Under the pieces are notes generated by a model. It did not search any database. It saw only the letters and a list, made by a program, of their open reading frames with translations, and was not told the origin of the DNA. Below are positions 61,030 to 64,000 of a stretch of 64,000 nucleotides of DNA, piece after piece; position 1 is the first letter of the stretch, and the number at the start of each line of letters is the position of its first letter. The translations under genes were made by a program, and so were the position numbers. Source of the stretch: Clostridia bacterium (GTDB taxonomy: Bacteria > Bacillota > Clostridia > Oscillospirales > Acutalibacteraceae); NCBI GenBank assembly GCA_017441385.1, contig JAFRXY010000041.1, positions 57,518-121,517 of the forward strand, in the 5' to 3' direction.

Positions 61030-61496
61030 GCGGCATTTTAGGGTAAAAAATGAGGTTGACTGAAACGCGCCTCTATCACGCAGAACGCAAAACGCAGAAA
61101 ACAAAGACTGTCAACAGGGAGATGATGTCTTGCTCGCCAGCGAGGAATATAAGGATGTTCTTTAAACATACGTAATGGGAACCTCTCGTAACATGATAAA
61201 AAATGTAAAGACGCAGAAGAAAAAATAAAAACAGATTCAAAAATGACCGCCGAAGCGGCCACTGCATTTCTCATTGCAGTTCCTCCGCTCCGGCGGTCAT
61301 TTTGTCTATATTCCACTTCTATACCATGTATAGTTTCCAGTGAATTTCACCCGCTTTTTCACCGACGGAATACCGGGATACTGCCGTGGGAAATCGCTCG
61401 AGCATTTCATCCGCGCCAGACGCATTTCATCCTCAGAGGGATTGCAACGGCGGAAAAGCCATGCTATACTCCTGTCAGAAAGGATGGTTGATTCTT
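61030..61496. other. Gene-free region after tRNA-Gly
   Basis: About 470 bases with no credible gene; frames on both strands lack start sites and family motifs. It contains a CTCGC-CA-GCGAG palindrome followed by GAATATAAGG (61129-61150), resembling the core of the 34.1-kb repeat, then a large hairpin at 61240-61303. A short palindrome CTATACCATGTATAG (61319 region) lies before the hydrolase gene and might be a promoter or operator. Confidence 0.45.
61240..61303. terminator. Large terminator-like hairpin
   Basis: Stem AAAATGACCGCCG / CGGCGGTCATTTT with additional GCGG/CCGC and ACTGCA/TGCAGT pairings inside. Symmetric, so able to terminate in either direction, although no gene ends directly beside it. 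Confidence 0.7.
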
Positions 61497-62792
61497 ATGT
61501 GGACCAAAATGATTGTATCTGTTCTGGCAGCTATGGAAATCGGTTGTCTGGTATGGGACATGGTGAGCAATACGACCCATTACAAACTCAAAACGGGGTT
61601 CCGTTTCGGCATAGCGGCGGTTCTCACCCTGCTGATGGCGTTCGGCGTGCTGCAAGGGGTTTCGCGGTACGCGGGCATCATCGCTCTGCTCACCGTAATG
61701 GGGATTGTTTCGCTTCTTTTCCTGCGCAAAAAGGGAGAACGAGAAATCAGCAAGCCTTCCCGCCGCGTATGGCGCTCGGTCGGAAGCATGGTGCTCTATC
61801 TGAACGCCATGATCGTCGCGATTCTGTTCCCGCAGGTCGAGGAAATCGCCGTGACAGGAGACTATCCGATTCAGACAGCCCTCTACACATGGCAGGACAA
61901 AAGCAGGGTGGAGACTTTTGCGGGCAGCGGACAAAAACGCGCTGTCACGGTGCAGATTTATTATCCCGAAACGGCCGGACGCTATCCGCTGGCGGTGTAT
62001 TCTCACGGCGCGGCATCCACGATGGACGCGAATGATTCCACCTGCCGGGAACTGGCTTCCCACGGATATGTGGTGGCAGCGGTGGCCCATCCCTATCACG
62101 CGATGTTTGTCACGGATGTAAGCGGAGCGACAACCTCCGTGGATCCGGAATTCATGCAGCTCTCCATGAGCGGACCGCTGACCCATTCCAATGAGGAAAT
62201 GCTGGTCTATTACAAAAAATGGACGAAAACCCGCACCGACGATCTGAATTTTGTGCTGGACACTCTTCTCGCATACGCAGCCCAATACAGGGATGACGCG
62301 TTTGGCCATATAGACGTCGAACACATCGGTCTTTTCGGCCATTCCATGGGCGGTGCCGCCTGTGAAGCGCTGGGCAGGCAGCGAGACGATATTGACGCGG
62401 TGATTGTGCTGGAGGGTATGATGCTCGGAGAACTGACCGGCGCGGATGAAACAGGTTTTACCTATGACAGCACGCCATATCCGCTTCCGCTGCTCGACGT
62501 CAATTCCGACTCACTGTCTTCACACGGAATGGATAAGATGTTCGGCAGCAGGGAATATGTCAATTTCAGCATCGTGAAGCACTCCGCCGACGCACGGGAA
62601 GTGACCTTCCGCAACGCCGCGCACATGAATTTCTGCGACCTTCCGGTGCTTTCGCCTCCCCTCGCGGTCATGTTCGGCGTAGGAAACCGCAACCCGCGGG
62701 AGTGCATCCAAACGGTGAACGGCATCGTGCTGGAATACTTCGATCATTACCTGAAGGGCGACGCTTCACTGGACATTCTCGCGGAGTATTGA
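61497..62792 (+). CDS. Membrane-anchored PAF-acetylhydrolase-like alpha/beta hydrolase
   Basis: A 431-residue protein. Four hydrophobic helices in residues about 5-25, 38-55, 58-75 and 92-112, then an alpha/beta hydrolase outside. The oxyanion part is YPLAVYSHGAASTM near 165 and the nucleophile is in IGLFGHSMGGAA near 283 (GxSxG); the acid-His pair is likely LDVNSDS and RNAAHMNF near 330-380. The family (plasma PAF acetylhydrolase, p-II) hydrolyses short acyl esters of phospholipids and other esters. I start at the ATG at 61497, 12 bases after AAAGGA; a TTG nine bases earlier is an alternative. Substrate unknown. Confidence 0.8.
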   Translation: MWTKMIVSVLAAMEIGCLVWDMVSNTTHYKLKTGFRFGIAAVLTLLMAFGVLQGVSRYAGIIALLTVMGIVSLLFLRKKGEREISKPSRRVWRSVGSMVLYLNAMIVAILFPQVEEIAVTGDYPIQTALYTWQDKSRVETFAGSGQKRAVTVQIYYPETAGRYPLAVYSHGAASTMDANDSTCRELASHGYVVAAVAHPYHAMFVTDVSGATTSVDPEFMQLSMSGPLTHSNEEMLVYYKKWTKTRTDDLNFVLDTLLAYAAQYRDDAFGHIDVEHIGLFGHSMGGAACEALGRQRDDIDAVIVLEGMMLGELTGADETGFTYDSTPYPLPLLDVNSDSLSSHGMDKMFGSREYVNFSIVKHSADAREVTFRNAAHMNFCDLPVLSPPLAVMFGVGNRNPRECIQTVNGIVLEYFDHYLKGDASLDILAEY

Positions 62793-62806
62793 TTTTCCGC
62801 GGAGAA
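62774..62806 (+). terminator. Hairpin across the hydrolase stop codon
   Basis: ATTCTCGCGGA / TCCGCGGAGAAT can pair with one bulged base. No T tract, so termination is doubtful. Confidence 0.35.
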
Positions 62807-62849
62807 TGTGGTATCATGGTGACAGTCTGAATGTAAGGAATGATCGCCT

Positions 62850-63299
62850 ATGAAGGTATCCATCCGAAATATCGACGCCCTTTCGGAAGAGCAGGTCGTC
62901 ATCGAATGTGTAAAAGTCACGCCGGAAATCGAAGAAATCCGCGCCTTTGCGCAATCAAAGGGACTGGGGCTTTCGGGCGTTTCCGGCAGCGGGCAGATGG
63001 AGCGTATCGCGCTTAATGACGTGTATTATTTTGAGGCGGTCGACGAAAAATGCTTTGCCTGCACCGAAAAACAGGTATATGAAATCAGGCAGCGGCTTTA
63101 TGAAATCGAAAAGGCCTATGAGGAATATTATTTTGTCCGCTGCTCCAAATCGGTGGTGCTCAACCTGATGAAGTTGGGCAGCATCAGTCCCGCGCTGGCG
63201 GGACGCTACACCGCCCATATGCGGAACGGAGAAAAGCTGGTTATTTCACGGAAATACGCCCCTGTCGTGATCGGCCGGGTAATGAATCAGGAAGGGTGA
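62850..63299 (+). CDS. LytTR-domain transcriptional regulator
   Basis: A 149-residue stand-alone LytTR regulator with a short N-terminal part and the DNA-binding domain at about 45-147: LNDVYYFEAVDEKCFACTEKQVYEI (part), FVRCSKSVVLNLMKLGSISP (part), and the end NGEKLVISRKYAPVVIGRV (part). It lacks a receiver domain. It is the typical partner of DUF3021 membrane proteins, and here the DUF3021 gene starts four bases downstream. In known pairs the two control each other and often an adjacent transporter. Confidence 0.92.
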   Translation: MKVSIRNIDALSEEQVVIECVKVTPEIEEIRAFAQSKGLGLSGVSGSGQMERIALNDVYYFEAVDEKCFACTEKQVYEIRQRLYEIEKAYEEYYFVRCSKSVVLNLMKLGSISPALAGRYTAHMRNGEKLVISRKYAPVVIGRVMNQEG

Positions 63300-63303
63300 T
63301 ATT

Positions 63304-63762
63304 GTGGCAAGGATGTTTCATAATAACAACGGCGGAGTTCTGTCCCGCTATCTGATTGCGTTCTGCGTGATTACCACCGGACTCTGCATCGCGGAGGGGA
63401 TATTGGGGAGTTGGCTGCTACCCGACGGCAGACTTCCCTACAGCGCCTACTCTGTCCCTCCCGTTTTCGGCGCGCTGACCTCTCTGACGGGACTGGTGAT
63501 GGAATCACGCAAGGTGCTGTCTGTCTGGCAGATAGCCTTCCGGCTGTTTCTGCAATGGCTGCTGATCTTGGGGCTGGTGTTCGGCATTAATCTGGTCGTA
63601 GGCTATCGCTTTACGCCGATGCAGGCAGGAGTCGTCGTGGCGGAAATCACCGTGATTTTCGCCTTCGTTTATCTTGTCATGTGGGGCAACGAACGCCGGA
63701 TCGCAAGCGCCTTCAATCGGAAGCTTGCTGACATGCAAGATAAAATGCATGAAAAATCATGA
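63304..63762 (+). CDS. DUF3021 membrane protein, partner of the LytTR regulator
   Basis: A 152-residue protein with four helices at about 15-35, 45-65, 80-100 and 108-130, and a charged C-terminal tail that should lie in the cytosol. ARMFHNNNGGVLSRYLIAFCVITTG and the GNERRIASAFNRKLADMQ end (both in part) match DUF3021. GTG start after AAGGGTGA. Probably a membrane-bound inhibitor of the LytTR protein (inference from such pairs). Confidence 0.87.
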   Translation: MARMFHNNNGGVLSRYLIAFCVITTGLCIAEGILGSWLLPDGRLPYSAYSVPPVFGALTSLTGLVMESRKVLSVWQIAFRLFLQWLLILGLVFGINLVVGYRFTPMQAGVVVAEITVIFAFVYLVMWGNERRIASAFNRKLADMQDKMHEKS

Positions 63763-64000
63763 CCGGATGATACCATTCTTCTTCCTTGAATATCACAATG
63801 TAGAAGAACCCCAAAATAATTGCAATAGATTTCTGAAAAAAACAAATCGGCTCTTCAATTCCGTATAATAATGGTAAACTTAACTACTACAATCCCAAAA
63901 GATAAGACTATACACAATTTTTAGGAGGTCTGCCGGGCTTACGTTTAGGAGAGGGAGAAGTGTCAATAAGCCCAAGTTTTTGGAGAACATCAAGCTGAGA
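63763..64000 (+). other. Window end, possible start of a further gene
   Basis: AT-rich for 130 bases, then TTTTTAGGAGG and GGAGAGGGAG, two strong ribosome-binding-like sequences. The GTG at 63960 closes after 13 codons; another frame including PKFLENIKLR stays open to the window end and could begin at a TTG at 63980. Too short to identify. Confidence 0.25.

Noticed and set aside
61030..61496. Degenerate gene or insertion sequence after tRNA-Gly, since tRNA ends are integration sites
   Set aside because: No direct repeat of the tRNA 3' end, no integrase and no recognisable protein fragment were found.

Overview
The window looks like chromosome of a low-to-moderate-GC, Gram-positive anaerobe of the Clostridia, most likely a Ruminococcus-like member of the Oscillospiraceae. 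This is inference from several things: a Bacillus-like housekeeping synteny (yaaO-like / darA / holB / ricT), CIRCE control of htpG, a eukaryote-type single-chain glycyl-tRNA synthetase, teichoic-acid-type export genes, a lipoprotein with a poly-threonine linker of the kind common in Ruminococcus secreted proteins, PduL-type phosphotransacylase, and repeated TTGACA/TTGAAT-17 bp-TATAAT promoters. I see no prophage, plasmid, CRISPR or intact insertion sequence. The layout is many short operons, most ended by strong hairpin terminators, several of them bidirectional between convergent genes.

Region 1 (1-20 kb). MarR regulator, DegV lipid-binding protein, a CofE-like (F420 ligase family) protein, a sugar-phosphate transferase, a heterodimeric ABC exporter with one degenerate ATP site, an NlpC/P60 lipoprotein followed by a CNNM/CBS/CorC protein, a GT4 glycosyltransferase, a stand-alone PduL, a small Rossmann/USP-like protein, a CPBP protease, a TarI/IspD-type cytidylyltransferase beside a TagGH-type polymer exporter, and a YtrA-type GntR/ABC operon with a recognisable operator over its promoter.

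Region 2 (17.9-30 kb). A small unknown protein behind a long, possibly structured leader; an ECF sigma factor translationally coupled to a two-helix membrane protein and a zinc-ribbon membrane protein; recQ (with four HRDC-like domains), tadA and an unknown gene in an operon; a DUF378 protein; a stand-alone fused nucleotidyltransferase-aminotransferase of the LicC/PntC type; a membrane-anchored HATPase protein without a visible phospho-acceptor histidine and with an 18-bp hexapeptide repeat; and a small lipoprotein.

Region 3 (30-50 kb). ATP-pyrophosphatase half of GMP synthase only, argJ, a membrane dipeptidase, rnhB, rbgA, lepB, rplS with a leader; ricT-holB-darA and a YaaO-like decarboxylase; YfhO and a GT-C glycosyltransferase; an SCP2 protein; polA; and phoH-ybeY-dgkA.

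Region 4 (50-64 kb). ABC transporter plus orphan histidine kinase, a PBP4-like serine hydrolase, an acyltransferase, htpG under a perfect CIRCE, a lipoprotein, glyS next to a tRNA-Gly(CCC), a PAF-acetylhydrolase-like membrane protein, and a LytTR/DUF3021 pair. A family of small intergenic repeats recurs at about 34.1, 53.3, 58.4 and 61.1 kb.

The best candidates for something less described are the orphan cytidylyltransferase-aminotransferase fusion, the ECF/2-TM/zinc-ribbon operon, and the histidine-less kinase-like protein with the expandable RDERDF repeat. None is proven new from sequence alone. All coordinates and starts were chosen by eye from ribosome binding sites and family start conventions.
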